Source of the DNA: Noviluteimonas gilva
GTDB lineage: Bacteria > Pseudomonadota > Gammaproteobacteria > Xanthomonadales > Xanthomonadaceae
NCBI RefSeq assembly: GCF_009740395.1
Contig: NZ_WOXT01000005.1
Location: forward strand, 124,001 to 188,000
Length of the DNA stretch: 64,000 nucleotides
Direction of reading: 5' to 3'
Part shown: positions 27,548-36,774 of the stretch, piece after piece
Layout: every line of letters starts with the position of its first letter
Numbering within the stretch: position 1 is the stretch's first letter
The notes under the pieces: model-generated
Told to the model about the DNA's origin: nothing
What the model saw: the letters and a program-made list of their open reading frames with translations, nothing else
The model's database searches: none
Position numbers and translations under genes: made by a program

Positions 27548-28432
27548 TCACGGGTTGCGATCTGCTGTTGCGCTACTGGGGGTCTCCACGTCGAGTGACG
27601 TCAAAAGTTGCAGGCCCGAGCCGGGCAGATCGATATCGTTTGCCACGGACGAACGGTCGACATCAAGTCCGTCCTCGCTGCCTGTGTCCCACGGAATCTC
27701 CTGCCGGGGACCCGGTATATAGAAGTCCCACTGCCCCTGTTCCGGTGGCATTCGGCCATCCGAGAAGAAGCGCACCGGTATTCTGACTGTCCAATCGGAC
27801 CTCGAAGCGAAACGACCGGCGGTAGGCGGAATGAATCGCCACTGTCGCGCGAGTCGAATCCCGAAGTTGGCCAAAACGCCTCGCCATCGCGCCATTCCCC
27901 GCTCGCTGTCGACCACCGTCAGGTTGACCTGCTCGGCCACGACTTGCATGGGCTTGCCATCACGACCCACGCGAACAACCAGGTGCACGTTTCCACTTAC
28001 GCCACCTCGATAGCCATCGATTGCGCGCGTGCTCGGGGCCTTCGCAAAGGTGACACGCTCCACAGGAGGAACCTCTCCGAACCCCGCGCCTGCGATTCGC
28101 AGGTCCGCGATGTATCCCTCGGCATTGCGGCGCGCCTCCATGCGCAACCGCATCGGGACGCGCATCGCTGCGGGCGCCACGCCTGGCGTGGGCGTTGCGA
28201 ATCGCCATCCGGACGCGGCCTGGGCAACCCGGTTCACGACCGAGGGAGGCAGCTTCGCGACGTCCTGATCGAGGCCGTGGGCGGTGACCATGCCTGCCCC
28301 ATCAATGTCGAGCCAGCCAGTGAGGTCCATGCTGTAGCGCGTTTGCTTGCGGATTTCGTCGAGGTTTGCGGCGGAAGCCGCGAAACCGATGAGCGCAAGC
28401 ATGAGCGCGAGCGCGGATTTCAACCAAGTCAT
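27548..28432 (-). CDS. Secreted TonB-like protein, tandem paralogue A
   Basis: This 294-residue protein has a signal peptide (MTWLKSALALMLALIGFAAS). The ATG at 28432 is preferred over one at 28447 because GGAG then lies 9 bases upstream and the N-terminus matches paralogue B exactly in layout. Two repeated TonB-C-like halves are visible: TGWLDIDGAGMVTAHGL, then VVRVGRDGKPMQVVAEQVN. The C-terminus has the block YIPGPRQEIPWDTGSE, almost identical in paralogue B. No membrane anchor remains after cleavage, so classical TonB function is unlikely. Confidence 0.8.
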   Translation of the reverse strand: MTWLKSALALMLALIGFAASAANLDEIRKQTRYSMDLTGWLDIDGAGMVTAHGLDQDVAKLPPSVVNRVAQAASGWRFATPTPGVAPAAMRVPMRLRMEARRNAEGYIADLRIAGAGFGEVPPVERVTFAKAPSTRAIDGYRGGVSGNVHLVVRVGRDGKPMQVVAEQVNLTVVDSERGMARWRGVLANFGIRLARQWRFIPPTAGRFASRSDWTVRIPVRFFSDGRMPPEQGQWDFYIPGPRQEIPWDTGSEDGLDVDRSSVANDIDLPGSGLQLLTSLDVETPSSATADRNP

Positions 28433-28662
28433 GCAGTGCTGCTCCAAAGCGAAGGTGGAGAAGCTAGACGGGGTGAACCGGCATCGGCGACGAGAAGGAT
28501 TTTTGAAGCGGTAGCGAAACGATGTGCGAAGAATGCACGTTGTTTCGCCATAGAAGTGGATGCTCGGCGAACTAAAGAGCTGACGGCCTCAACGCCGGCA
28601 GCCTACGGCTCGCTAGAGCGGTCGCTTCATCGCGCGCACTGAACTAATCAAGAAAGTACTGT

Positions 28663-29523
28663 TTAGCGCACTGCGGTCCTGGGGGCTTGCATGTCGAGTG
28701 GCGTCAACAGCCGCAGGCTCGAGCGCACGAGATCGACGCCGCCCTCCGTGACAACTTCACTGCCGGTGTCCCAGGGAATCTCATGCTTGGGGCCGGGGAC
28801 ATAGATCTCCCACTCGCCAAGCGCTGGCGCGCGCTCGCGAGGCGACAAGAATCGGGCAGGGATCTTCACCGTCCAATCGGCGTTAGAAGCGGAAGGACCA
28901 ACGGTCGGCGGAGTGAATCGCCAATGCTGCGCAACCCGAACCCCGCGCTCGCCCAACTCGCCGCGCCATCGCTTCATCGCCGGCTCGGAGTCGAACACCG
29001 TAAGGTTGACCTGCTCGGCCACGACCTGCATCGGCTTCCCATCGCGACCCACGCGCAAAACGAGGTGCACCGTGCCGCCCGCTCCGCCGCGAAAGGCTTT
29101 AATTGAGTTCATGTGCAACGTGCCCGGTCGCTTCGCATAGGTGACACGCTCCTCCCTGGGAGCCTCACCGAACTGCGCGCCCGCGATCCGGAGGTCCGAG
29201 ACATGTCCATCCGGGGCGCGACGCGCCTCGATGTGCAAGTTCATTGGCACGCGCGCGGCGACTGGCATCTCGTCAGACGTGCGCGAGGCGAATCGCCAAC
29301 CGGACGCCGCCTGGGCAACTCGAGTCACAACCGAGGGAGGCAACTTTGCGACGTCCTGGTCGAGGCCGTGCGCAGTGACCGCGCCCGCCTGGTCGACCTC
29401 GATCCAGCCGGTCAGATCCATCCTGTAATGCGCTTGCTTGCGGATTTCTTCGTGGTCTATGGCCGAAGCCGGTGTAACGCAGAACGCAAGCATGAGCGCC
29501 AGCGCCAATTTCAACCAAGTCAT
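28663..29523 (-). CDS. Secreted TonB-like protein, tandem paralogue B
   Basis: This 286-residue paralogue of the gene at 27548-28432 has the same signal-peptide start (MTWLKLALALMLAF), the same two-half layout and the shared blocks AHGLDQDVAKLPPSVV and VGRDGKPMQVVAEQVNLTV. The leaders upstream of the two genes are also similar, so the duplication included the promoter. It is likely periplasmic, with unknown function. The protein at 366-1175 is a more distant member. Confidence 0.8.
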   Translation of the reverse strand: MTWLKLALALMLAFCVTPASAIDHEEIRKQAHYRMDLTGWIEVDQAGAVTAHGLDQDVAKLPPSVVTRVAQAASGWRFASRTSDEMPVAARVPMNLHIEARRAPDGHVSDLRIAGAQFGEAPREERVTYAKRPGTLHMNSIKAFRGGAGGTVHLVLRVGRDGKPMQVVAEQVNLTVFDSEPAMKRWRGELGERGVRVAQHWRFTPPTVGPSASNADWTVKIPARFLSPRERAPALGEWEIYVPGPKHEIPWDTGSEVVTEGGVDLVRSSLRLLTPLDMQAPRTAVR

Positions 29524-29736
29524 GCAGTTCTCCTCCAAAGCGAAAGCGGAGAAGCTTGACGAGATGGACCGGCATCGGCGACGAGAAGGATTTTCTGAGG
29601 GGTAGCGAAACGACGTGCGAGGAATGCACGTTATTTCGCCGTAGAAGTGGATGGTCGTCGAGTTAGACGGCTGACGGTCTTGACGTTTGCAGCCTACGGC
29701 TCAGAGGGAAGTCGCTACACCGCGCCGCACTCAAGT

Positions 29737-30177
29737 CTAATCAAGGAAATTTGGGTCTTCGCTTGCTGGATCAAAGTCCTCAGATCGGACGTCAATCTCA
29801 AGGTCATACGGCGAAGCGGGAGAAAACGAGCTTCGCAGGGAAGCTCGCTGCCCGATCCTTTGCGTTGCAAGCAGACCGTCAATCGTTGAGGCCAGCATGC
29901 GCAACCTGTCCAGTGGCCCAGCGATCCAGTGCTCTGTGATCTCAGGGACGTCCCACGTGCCTATTTCCAGATAGCTATACGGACCAAAGTGCTCGTGCTC
30001 CGAAACTCCCTGATTTCGTTCATCTGCCGCATACCGCCGAATTAGGTCTGCAAACTTGCTCAGACCACTTTTGGCGCCGACGATTCGCCAGGATTTAATT
30101 TCGTCGTCTCTATCGTAGTAGAAGCCAAGCTCTTGCCACTCACGGCGCGTTTCTACCTTGGCGCGATCTGAAAGCAT
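29737..30177 (-). CDS. Probable immunity protein for the Rhs toxin
   Basis: This 146-residue acidic, soluble protein without a signal peptide is encoded 15 bases after the toxin-bearing Rhs gene and has a GAGG site before its ATG. That position is where polymorphic-toxin immunity genes sit. Sequence features are WQELGFYYDRDDEIKSW, then EHEHFGPYSYLEIGTW, and PEITEHWIAGPLDRLRML. It may belong to an Rhs-linked immunity family, but I cannot name it with confidence. The gene is visibly AT-richer than the chromosomal background, as is the toxin tip. Confidence 0.75.
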   Translation of the reverse strand: MLSDRAKVETRREWQELGFYYDRDDEIKSWRIVGAKSGLSKFADLIRRYAADERNQGVSEHEHFGPYSYLEIGTWDVPEITEHWIAGPLDRLRMLASTIDGLLATQRIGQRASLRSSFSPASPYDLEIDVRSEDFDPASEDPNFLD

Positions 30178-30192
30178 TGTCTCGCCTCGTCT

Positions 30193-32478
30193 CTATTTCT
30201 TGTTTCCAGGGACCCAGCCACCATCTGGGAAGTGATCCCACTTGTTGCCATCACCGTCTGTATAGCCCCAATGAGGACCTTTCGGTGGTGGGTGCCCGAA
30301 GTCAGGGTGCAACTTACCGCCGGTCTTTGGGTTCCACCAGTTTCCTTTGTTGCTCCCTGGAGCACCCGCCCCTTTCCATTCCCAGCCGTCGCCAGGACAT
30401 TGCGCCGGATCATCCGGAAGTGGTGGCGCCGGGACGGGCTCCGCGGCTTGATTCAGAGCCCAATAATCGAATGCCCTACTGCCCGCCCATGCTGCAGCAA
30501 CGGCCGTTCCAACGAATACAGCAGCCTTGCCAGCCCCCGCTAGGGCTGGTGGAACCAATGGGAGCAAAAATGCCAGCTGGCCATCGGGGTCGACATAGCT
30601 CACCGGGTTTGCGAAGGCATAGGCATAGGTGTTGATCCCTGCCGCAAGCCCCATTGGATCCGATTGCAAATAGCGCCCAGGCTTCAGATCCACATCGCGA
30701 AACCCGTTCGACCAAAGATCGCTTTCCGCGTCGTAGTACTGCCCCGGAAATCCGATGTTTAGACCGCCGATAAGATCAAGTCCGACATGCCTATCGAACG
30801 CGTAGTTTTCCGCGCGCCACACCTGCACCTGCGTTCCACTCGTCACCACCTCCGGGCGACCGAGGTGATCGTTGTGCACGAACTTCACGCCGGGATGTCC
30901 CACGGTGATCGGCAGGTCGTCGTACCAGGCAACGATGCTGCCCGCGCTCGGCATCAGCAGGCCTACCAATTCACCGCCGAACCAGAGGTAGTCCGTCCAT
31001 CCGCCGGGGCCATGCTCGGCTAACACCTGCGTCGGCCTGCCGTAGACGAATCGCTTCGCACCTTCGACGCTCCACTTCGCGACACGCTGATCGAGTGCGT
31101 TGACTGTGTATTGCGTCGAGCCCGCAGGTAGCGCCTTGCACGCCCCGTATGATTCGCACACTTCCACTGCTGTTGGCCGCGTTACGTTTCGCAGCCTGTC
31201 AAATGCGTCGTACTGCAGTTGCGTCGTGACACCCGCGGTCGTGTCGCTGATGCGGTTCCCGCGCTTGTCGTAGCCATACGTGTGATGTCGCGCTGGGTTC
31301 GCCGTCCCACCAATCGCGAGCAGGCGGTTGCTGTAAGGGTCGATCGTGTGTTGCTCGGCCGCGCCGCCCCAGTTGTACGAGGTGCGATTGCCGTTGGCGT
31401 CGTGGGTTGAGGTTCTTGCCCCACTCGTCCCGACGATCACATCCTGCGTGAGCCGGCCCTGCGCGTCGTAGAGGAACGTTTGTTTCCCCGGCTCGCCGAC
31501 GGCATTGGTGATCGCGTTGATGCGGTCGGCCGCGTCGAACCCGTACGTCAGGCTTTGTGCGACTTTGCCATTGGCATCGTGCACGGCACTCACGCCGAAC
31601 AGCCGCCCGTTGTCGTCCACGTTGTAGCGACGTTCCAGCCCGTTGCCGTAAGTCCACGATTCGGGGCCGCCGAACGGGCGGTAGCGGATGTCGTCGATGA
31701 CGGTTTGCGTTGTCGCGCGGTGCGTCACGGTGAGGTTGCTCAACCGGCCCATCTCGTACGCATAGGCGAGCGATGCGCCGCTCGGATAGACGAGTGTGGC
31801 CAGCCGGCCCAGGGCATCGAATTGATGCGTGGTGGTGTCGGCGACGCCCTTTGCTATGTCTGTGCGAGTGCGCACGACGCCGTCGGCGCGGTACGTGAAC
31901 CGCGTGGATGCCTGGACAGCGCCGCCATTGAGCCTCGTCGCTTCGCACAGGAAGCCTGCGCCGCACGTGTCGTAGGCGAACGTCCTCTGGTCCGATCCGC
32001 CAGTAACCGCAACCACGCGACCCAACGCGTCGTACGCATAGTCGATGGCGCTCGCATCGTTGCGCACTGTCCGAGTTAGAAGCCCGCCTGCGCTGTAGGC
32101 ATGCGTCGTCGTCCCCGTATCGGGGCTGCGCAGCTCCAGCAAATCGCCGAAGCCGTTGTAGCGATACGTCGTAGACAAGCCGCGCGGATCGACGACCGCC
32201 GTAGTCCGGTCCCCGGCGTCATACGTCAGGCGCGTGACGCCGCCCATGGCATCGGTCGACGTGGCGACGCGCCCCAACGCGTCGTAGGTCAGCCGCGTCT
32301 TGTGTCCATTGCCGTCGACCACTTCGACAAGGCGCCCCTCGACGTCGTACGACCTCCCGGCAACGAGCTTGCCCTCCACGCCGCTGCGTTCGGAGATCAA
32401 CCGACCGAGTTCGTCGTATTGGTAGGTGGCCACCTGGGTGACGGCCAGCGTGGCGGCAAGCGCAGCGGCGACCGTCAT
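30193..32478 (-). CDS. Rhs C-terminal half with type 37-like toxin domain
   Basis: This is a 761-residue protein. Residues 18 to about 590 are YD/Rhs repeats (YDELGRL, YDALGRV, YDAFDRL and others). The Rhs core end follows ([18 protein letters not shown] and [11 protein letters not shown]), then a hydrophobic segment (about 645-680). A C-terminal tip of about 70 residues has [27 protein letters not shown] and PHWGY. That tip matches what I know of polymorphic toxin type 37 (Ntox37). The N-terminus ([20 protein letters not shown]) is only weakly signal-like. The start overlaps the stop of the small secreted gene by 4 bases. Confidence 0.88.
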   Translation of the reverse strand: MTVAAALAATLAVTQVATYQYDELGRLISERSGVEGKLVAGRSYDVEGRLVEVVDGNGHKTRLTYDALGRVATSTDAMGGVTRLTYDAGDRTTAVVDPRGLSTTYRYNGFGDLLELRSPDTGTTTHAYSAGGLLTRTVRNDASAIDYAYDALGRVVAVTGGSDQRTFAYDTCGAGFLCEATRLNGGAVQASTRFTYRADGVVRTRTDIAKGVADTTTHQFDALGRLATLVYPSGASLAYAYEMGRLSNLTVTHRATTQTVIDDIRYRPFGGPESWTYGNGLERRYNVDDNGRLFGVSAVHDANGKVAQSLTYGFDAADRINAITNAVGEPGKQTFLYDAQGRLTQDVIVGTSGARTSTHDANGNRTSYNWGGAAEQHTIDPYSNRLLAIGGTANPARHHTYGYDKRGNRISDTTAGVTTQLQYDAFDRLRNVTRPTAVEVCESYGACKALPAGSTQYTVNALDQRVAKWSVEGAKRFVYGRPTQVLAEHGPGGWTDYLWFGGELVGLLMPSAGSIVAWYDDLPITVGHPGVKFVHNDHLGRPEVVTSGTQVQVWRAENYAFDRHVGLDLIGGLNIGFPGQYYDAESDLWSNGFRDVDLKPGRYLQSDPMGLAAGINTYAYAFANPVSYVDPDGQLAFLLPLVPPALAGAGKAAVFVGTAVAAAWAGSRAFDYWALNQAAEPVPAPPLPDDPAQCPGDGWEWKGAGAPGSNKGNWWNPKTGGKLHPDFGHPPPKGPHWGYTDGDGNKWDHFPDGGWVPGNKK

Positions 32479-32846
32479 GGATCCTGGAACACGTACTGGA
32501 CCGCCTGGTGCTCGGCGTCATTGCAAGGCTGCGCCAGCGAGATGCGCACCGGGCGCGCGGTCGCCGATGCACTCAGCAACATTGCATACCAGTTCCGGCC
32601 GGCCTGCGAGGTGGTCGAGAAATGGAAGTACGTGACGGTCTTGCACGCGCCGACGAGCCGGAAATAGACGGTGCCGTCGGCGACGGGATAGATGCGCTTG
32701 ACGAGTCCGGCCAGATGCTCGGAGGTCGACAGCGTGGCTAGCCCAGCGTCGGCGCCCTCGAGCGGCGGAAGGGATGGATTGTTCGCAAGCGCTGGCGTCG
32801 CCGCCAGCAGGGCCGCCGTGGATGCGGCGAGAATCAAGATGCGCAT
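32475..32846 (-). CDS. Small secreted protein between the two Rhs halves
   Basis: This 123-residue protein has a signal peptide ([21 protein letters not shown]). The mature part has two Cys (GACKTV and QPCND) and a beta-rich middle ([20 protein letters not shown]). It begins 43 bases after the Rhs N-terminal gene and overlaps the start of the Rhs C-terminal gene by 4 bases, so the three are cotranscribed and probably function together. No family is recognised. A role in assembling or exporting the two Rhs halves is inference. Confidence 0.75.
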   Translation of the reverse strand: MRILILAASTAALLAATPALANNPSLPPLEGADAGLATLSTSEHLAGLVKRIYPVADGTVYFRLVGACKTVTYFHFSTTSQAGRNWYAMLLSASATARPVRISLAQPCNDAEHQAVQYVFQDP

Positions 32847-32889
32847 TGGGTTCGGGTCCTCGAATCTGAAACAAATCAATGAGCGCACG

Positions 32890-34917
32890 TCATTCCCGAC
32901 CGACTTCGATACGGATCGGCTGTGACATTGCGTTGTAGGTAATGCGACGCACGGAGAAGCTGCCTTCTGGCTCGGTGCGGTCTTCCTGGATCAGGCGGTG
33001 CGCGACGTCGTAGTGATAGAGGACGGAGTTGCCGTCAGCGGTGTGGATCGTATCGAGCAGGCCGTTCTCGCCGTACACGTAGCGCGTTTCAACCAGCGCG
33101 CCGTTCGGATAGGTGCGGTCGACGACCACGCGCCCCCGTGGGTCGTACCAGTATTCGCGCAGTTCGCCAGCCGGGCTGGTGATGCGGCCCGGCAGGCCGA
33201 GGGCGGTGTGGTTGCTGTAGGTGGTGGCGTGCCCGGCATCGTTGGTGATCGACAACAGATCACCGCTCGGCGAATAGCGATACGTCATCGCGTCGCCGGT
33301 GCCAGGCACGGGGCCATCTTCGACGACAGATGCAACCATCCCGTTCGCGTGCTGCGTGTAGCTGTAGTCGACCGAACGATCCGGCGCGACGATGCCGGCT
33401 TTGAGGTTGCGTGTGGTCACGCGCTGCAGCCAGCCCTGCGGGGTGTACGAATACGTTTGCTCCGACTCGCCTTCGAGCGATTCGCGGAAGCGCCGCCCGG
33501 CTGCATCTCGTTCGAATGTCCACGCGCGTTGGACCGGGGTCCCCGCAGCTTCAACGCGACGGGCGAGGCGCCCGCGACTGTCGTACGCGAAGGTCGTCAC
33601 CGTGCCCGCGGCATCGGTTTCCGATTCCAGGCGGCCTTCCGCATCGAACGTTCGTGTCGTTGCAGACGCAGGGCAGTTCGGGCTCGCCTGCCCGGTCGAT
33701 CCGACGATGCGACCTTTGTCGATGCGATAGGTCGTTACCTTTCCAAGCGCATTGGTCCGGGTGATGGTTCCATCACCATAGGCGTAGCGAGTGCGCTCAA
33801 TGCCGTACTCCTTGCGCGACTCGGTGACCCGCGACTCAGCGCCGTAGGCGTACGTCGTAACGCGCGCACCGTCCACCGATCTGCCGACGTATCGGAACTC
33901 GTCGTCGTAATGGTAATAAAGCGCTGCCTTGCCATCGGGGAACCTGACGCTGTTCAAGCGCACGCCCTCGTGATCGGCCCCTGCGCGCAGCTCGTAGTCG
34001 AACTTGTAGATGCGCCCAGCCGGGTCGATGGCTTCGATGACGCGATTCCGGCCCCATGGCGTTTGCACCCATGTGAACGAGATTTCGGCGCCCGTGGTGT
34101 GACGGATGCGCTTCAGGAGTTGGCGATCTTCGTATTCGTAGGTCAACCCGACTCCGTCGGGCTGGAGACGCTGTGTGAGGTTGCCTCCGGCGTCATAGAC
34201 CTCACGGCTGCCGTCTCCCCAGGCGAGCTCGAAGCCCCGGTCCGCTTTCCGCGTGATACGCGCCGCGGGTTCCTCGTCCGATCCGACCCACGCGTTTTCC
34301 GTTGCACTCCATGCGAACGTCACGACGTCACCGGATTCGCGGTGCGCAAAAATCGGCCGCTCTCCCGGATTGACGGTGCACGGATTGATGCCCGGACGCT
34401 GGTAACAGCCCTCGCCTGGCGAGTCTGGCCATCGCTTGTCGGAGAGCTTCAAATCATGGTTGGTGACCCATTGCTTGCCGAGCAGTCCGGTGCCGCTCCA
34501 GCCCTGGTTGTAGGTGCGTTGGAACCTCATCCCGAGCAGCGAGGCGTGTGCGAAGTCCTCCACGAACTCGAACTTCCTGCCGGTCACGATGTCGACCGGG
34601 TTGTCGCACAGGTGTTCGGCCACGGGTTCGGGGTCATCAGGGCCGAGGTTTGACATATCACCGTCCCACGGCGGCGGGTCATACACGGTGGTGCCGTGAC
34701 CATTGCCGCCTCCGCCGGAGCCGCCACCCGAGCCACCACCCGGACGAGTTCCGACGATCACGACCCCAGGGAACTCGTGCATCCTGGATTGCGGCTGCGG
34801 CCCAGGCAGGTTCTGCGCATTCGCCGACGACGCACCAATGAACAGCAACACCGCAATGGCCCGTCGCAGACAATGCCGAGCGCTGACTGGCAGTTCGCAT
34901 CCAAGCGTGTGTGCCAT
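32890..34917 (-). CDS. Rhs N-terminal half with DUF6531-like domain
   Basis: This 675-residue protein has a signal-like N-terminus (LRRAIAVLLFIGASSANAQ), a Gly-rich linker, and a DUF6531-type block (NPVDIVTGRKFEFVEDF then GMRFQRTYNQGW). Many Rhs/YD repeats follow (YEYEDRQL, YAYGAESRV, FDAEGRL, YDSRGRL, YDPRGRV). It ends inside the repeat region with no core motif and no toxin. The ATG at 34917 has AAGGA upstream and was chosen over 34935. Together with the gene at 30193 it makes up one normal Rhs protein in two pieces. Confidence 0.88.
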   Translation of the reverse strand: MAHTLGCELPVSARHCLRRAIAVLLFIGASSANAQNLPGPQPQSRMHEFPGVVIVGTRPGGGSGGGSGGGGNGHGTTVYDPPPWDGDMSNLGPDDPEPVAEHLCDNPVDIVTGRKFEFVEDFAHASLLGMRFQRTYNQGWSGTGLLGKQWVTNHDLKLSDKRWPDSPGEGCYQRPGINPCTVNPGERPIFAHRESGDVVTFAWSATENAWVGSDEEPAARITRKADRGFELAWGDGSREVYDAGGNLTQRLQPDGVGLTYEYEDRQLLKRIRHTTGAEISFTWVQTPWGRNRVIEAIDPAGRIYKFDYELRAGADHEGVRLNSVRFPDGKAALYYHYDDEFRYVGRSVDGARVTTYAYGAESRVTESRKEYGIERTRYAYGDGTITRTNALGKVTTYRIDKGRIVGSTGQASPNCPASATTRTFDAEGRLESETDAAGTVTTFAYDSRGRLARRVEAAGTPVQRAWTFERDAAGRRFRESLEGESEQTYSYTPQGWLQRVTTRNLKAGIVAPDRSVDYSYTQHANGMVASVVEDGPVPGTGDAMTYRYSPSGDLLSITNDAGHATTYSNHTALGLPGRITSPAGELREYWYDPRGRVVVDRTYPNGALVETRYVYGENGLLDTIHTADGNSVLYHYDVAHRLIQEDRTEPEGSFSVRRITYNAMSQPIRIEVGRE

Positions 34918-34927
34918 CTGAGTTCCT

Positions 34928-36001
34928 TCAATCATGGAATGTGGCCTGCAAGGCGGCGCGGAGAACGTCGTCGACTTGCGTCATCAGGGGATTCGCATCC
35001 AGATCCCCCGTCGCGCTTTCGATTTCGCAGGCGCTGTGTTCGGCGATGCGCAGTAACGCGCCATCGAGCGCGCGGGACGAGATGCCCGCGACGCGTTTGA
35101 GGTGTGTTCGTTCGATTCGCCCATTCGCAACCAGCGCCGCAATCACGTCCGCCCGAAGGCGCGGCGAAACAACCACACCCTTGATGCCCGCATGGATGGC
35201 CGCCATGGATTCCGGCAGCGCTCTCGATCTCAAGACTTCGACTACGCGACGCTCGAACGAATGACAACGCAAGAGATAGCCGCCCATCCCATGGGAACGG
35301 GCGTGTGGCCAGTAGCGCTCAACCAACGCCGGTTTTCCCAGTTGCAGCAAGCACGCGTGCACCACGCCGGAGACGGATGCGCCTCTCGAAGCACCCACCC
35401 AGGCAGCCAGCAGTCGAGCCCAGCGCCCGTTCCCGTCGGCGAATGGATGGACATGCAATGCATGGAATGCAGCACAGGCGACAAGCACCGTGACGGGAAT
35501 GTGCGGCTGCGGCGCAAGGAGCCCGTCACAGAGCGAGTCGAACAGGGGTTCGACATCTCCATCGTGCGCGAACACGTGACCTTCGCTGGCAACCCGCGCC
35601 CCCGAGAAGGCGAGTTCGCATCGCAATCTCCTTGGTGCGTGCGCGACGGGCAGGCCGAGCGACAACAGCGGATCACGTCCCTCGCGCGGCGGCGAACGGG
35701 CGGACAGCACATCGATGAACGCACGAGCTTCATCGCACCGGGACTGCATGGACCTGAAGCCAATTGCGCCACGGATCAGAAGCAGCGCTTCATGTGCGCT
35801 TCGGAAGCCCGCAGCGCCAACCGCGTTTCCCGCAGAGACGCCGCACGATGACGCGGCGTACCTCGCCAACAACGTGGGAAAAGGATCGGGCGAGAAGAAC
35901 GTCAGCGTTCGTCCCGACACGCGCGAGGGAACGCGGTCGAAACGACCCGTCGGGCGCTCCAGGGCATCGGGTGAAGCGTGATCGACCGCAACGCTGTCCA
36001 A
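34928..36001 (-). CDS. Fic domain protein
   Basis: This 357-residue protein has a central Fic core with the catalytic motif HPFADGNGRWARLLAAW (His185), matching HxFx(D/E)GNGR. Such enzymes transfer AMP or other nucleotide parts onto target proteins. The N-terminal region is helical, and no certain inhibitory motif was identified. The C-terminal third looks like a winged-helix domain (LVANGRIERTHLKRVAGIS), as in Fic-wHTH proteins. It lies 10 bases upstream of the Rhs operon on the same strand. It may be part of it, as a modifier or regulator. Confidence 0.87.
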   Translation of the reverse strand: MDSVAVDHASPDALERPTGRFDRVPSRVSGRTLTFFSPDPFPTLLARYAASSCGVSAGNAVGAAGFRSAHEALLLIRGAIGFRSMQSRCDEARAFIDVLSARSPPREGRDPLLSLGLPVAHAPRRLRCELAFSGARVASEGHVFAHDGDVEPLFDSLCDGLLAPQPHIPVTVLVACAAFHALHVHPFADGNGRWARLLAAWVGASRGASVSGVVHACLLQLGKPALVERYWPHARSHGMGGYLLRCHSFERRVVEVLRSRALPESMAAIHAGIKGVVVSPRLRADVIAALVANGRIERTHLKRVAGISSRALDGALLRIAEHSACEIESATGDLDANPLMTQVDDVLRAALQATFHD

Positions 36002-36203
36002 GTCATCCTTCGTTGCTCGCGAGCGAGCGCTTTTTGACCGCGCACACGCTATGCGGGACGGACCGGCATGAACAACGAGAAGAATTGGAGAGCGCCCTGC
36101 GAAACTGCGCGCAGTAGGAACGCGCTATTCGCCGTGCGACCTGGGGCGCGTCTTCATGCGCAGTAATCCGACAGAACGAGTGCCGGGCAATCGCGCGTAG
36201 AAC

Positions 36204-36509
36204 TCAGGCAGGCGAGCCCTGCTCCGATTTGCGCGTCTTGCGCTTACGCGCAGTTGCCGGCGCCGCCGCCTCCGCCATGTTGGTCGTCGCCGCCACAATC
36301 CACCCCACATCCCGCGACAACCGCGAGAACCACCACGCCAACGCATCCGGCCGCAGCCTGGCATCGAGCCGGCTGGCGTTGCCGCCGCATTCGGTGAGTT
36401 GTGCCATCAGGCGCAGGTGATCGCGCAACTGGATCAGTTCGACGTGCGCGTATTCGGGCAGTGTGTAAACGATGGGCGCGGCGTGTTGCGCGCCGGGGGA
36501 CTTTCGCAT
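36204..36509 (-). CDS. XAC0095-type small protein
   Basis: This 101-residue protein contains VYTLPEYAHVELIQLRDHLRLMAQL, the layout I associate with the XAC0095 family of Xanthomonadaceae, and a Lys/Arg-rich tail (ATARKRKTRKSEQG). The ATG at 36509 has a perfect GGAGG site; the longer frame upstream is not supported. The family has no established function. A large inverted repeat lies upstream in its leader region. Confidence 0.75.
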   Translation of the reverse strand: MRKSPGAQHAAPIVYTLPEYAHVELIQLRDHLRLMAQLTECGGNASRLDARLRPDALAWWFSRLSRDVGWIVAATTNMAEAAAPATARKRKTRKSEQGSPA

Positions 36510-36573
36510 GGCAACCTCCATCGATCCGGAAGAGCCCCCTGCGCCGCGGATCGGCGCAAGGGATGTCGGGAGG

Positions 36574-36698
36574 TTGAAAGGCCGGCAACAGACGGTGGAC
36601 GTATTTCCCCTTGCGGGGTGTTGTATTGGGTCCCCTCCCGACGCAGGGGATACACGTTTGGCGCGTTCCCTGGCGCCGACTGTTGCCGGAGCTTTCAA
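36574..36698. repeat. Large inverted repeat in the leader of the XAC0095-type gene
   Basis: TTGAAAG-G-CCGGCAACAG (36574-36591) is complementary to CTGTTGCCGG-AG-CTTTCAA (36680-36698), that is 17 paired bases with one bulge, around an 88-base loop. It sits 65-190 bases upstream of the gene start. It may be a folded leader, a small RNA or a miniature element. Confidence 0.5.
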
Positions 36699-36774
36699 AC
36701 TCCGTAGCCAATCGTGCCGAAGCGCATGCGTATCGCGATATCAGGCAACGCCGCGATGTGCTGTCAGATTTGTC

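Larger units (their letters stand above)
27548..29753. repeat. Tandem duplication of gene plus leader
   Basis: Two units of about 1.09 kb follow each other. A 27-base stretch in the leaders is identical at 28477-28503 and 29568-29594, an offset of 1091 bases, and similarity continues on both sides through the leaders and the coding regions. The coding copies have diverged clearly, so the duplication is not recent. Confidence 0.8.

Noticed and set aside
32478-32890. The split Rhs gene as a frameshifted pseudogene
   Set aside because: The gap holds a complete gene with its own signal peptide, a 43-base spacer and a 4-base overlap, so the arrangement looks like an operon rather than decay.
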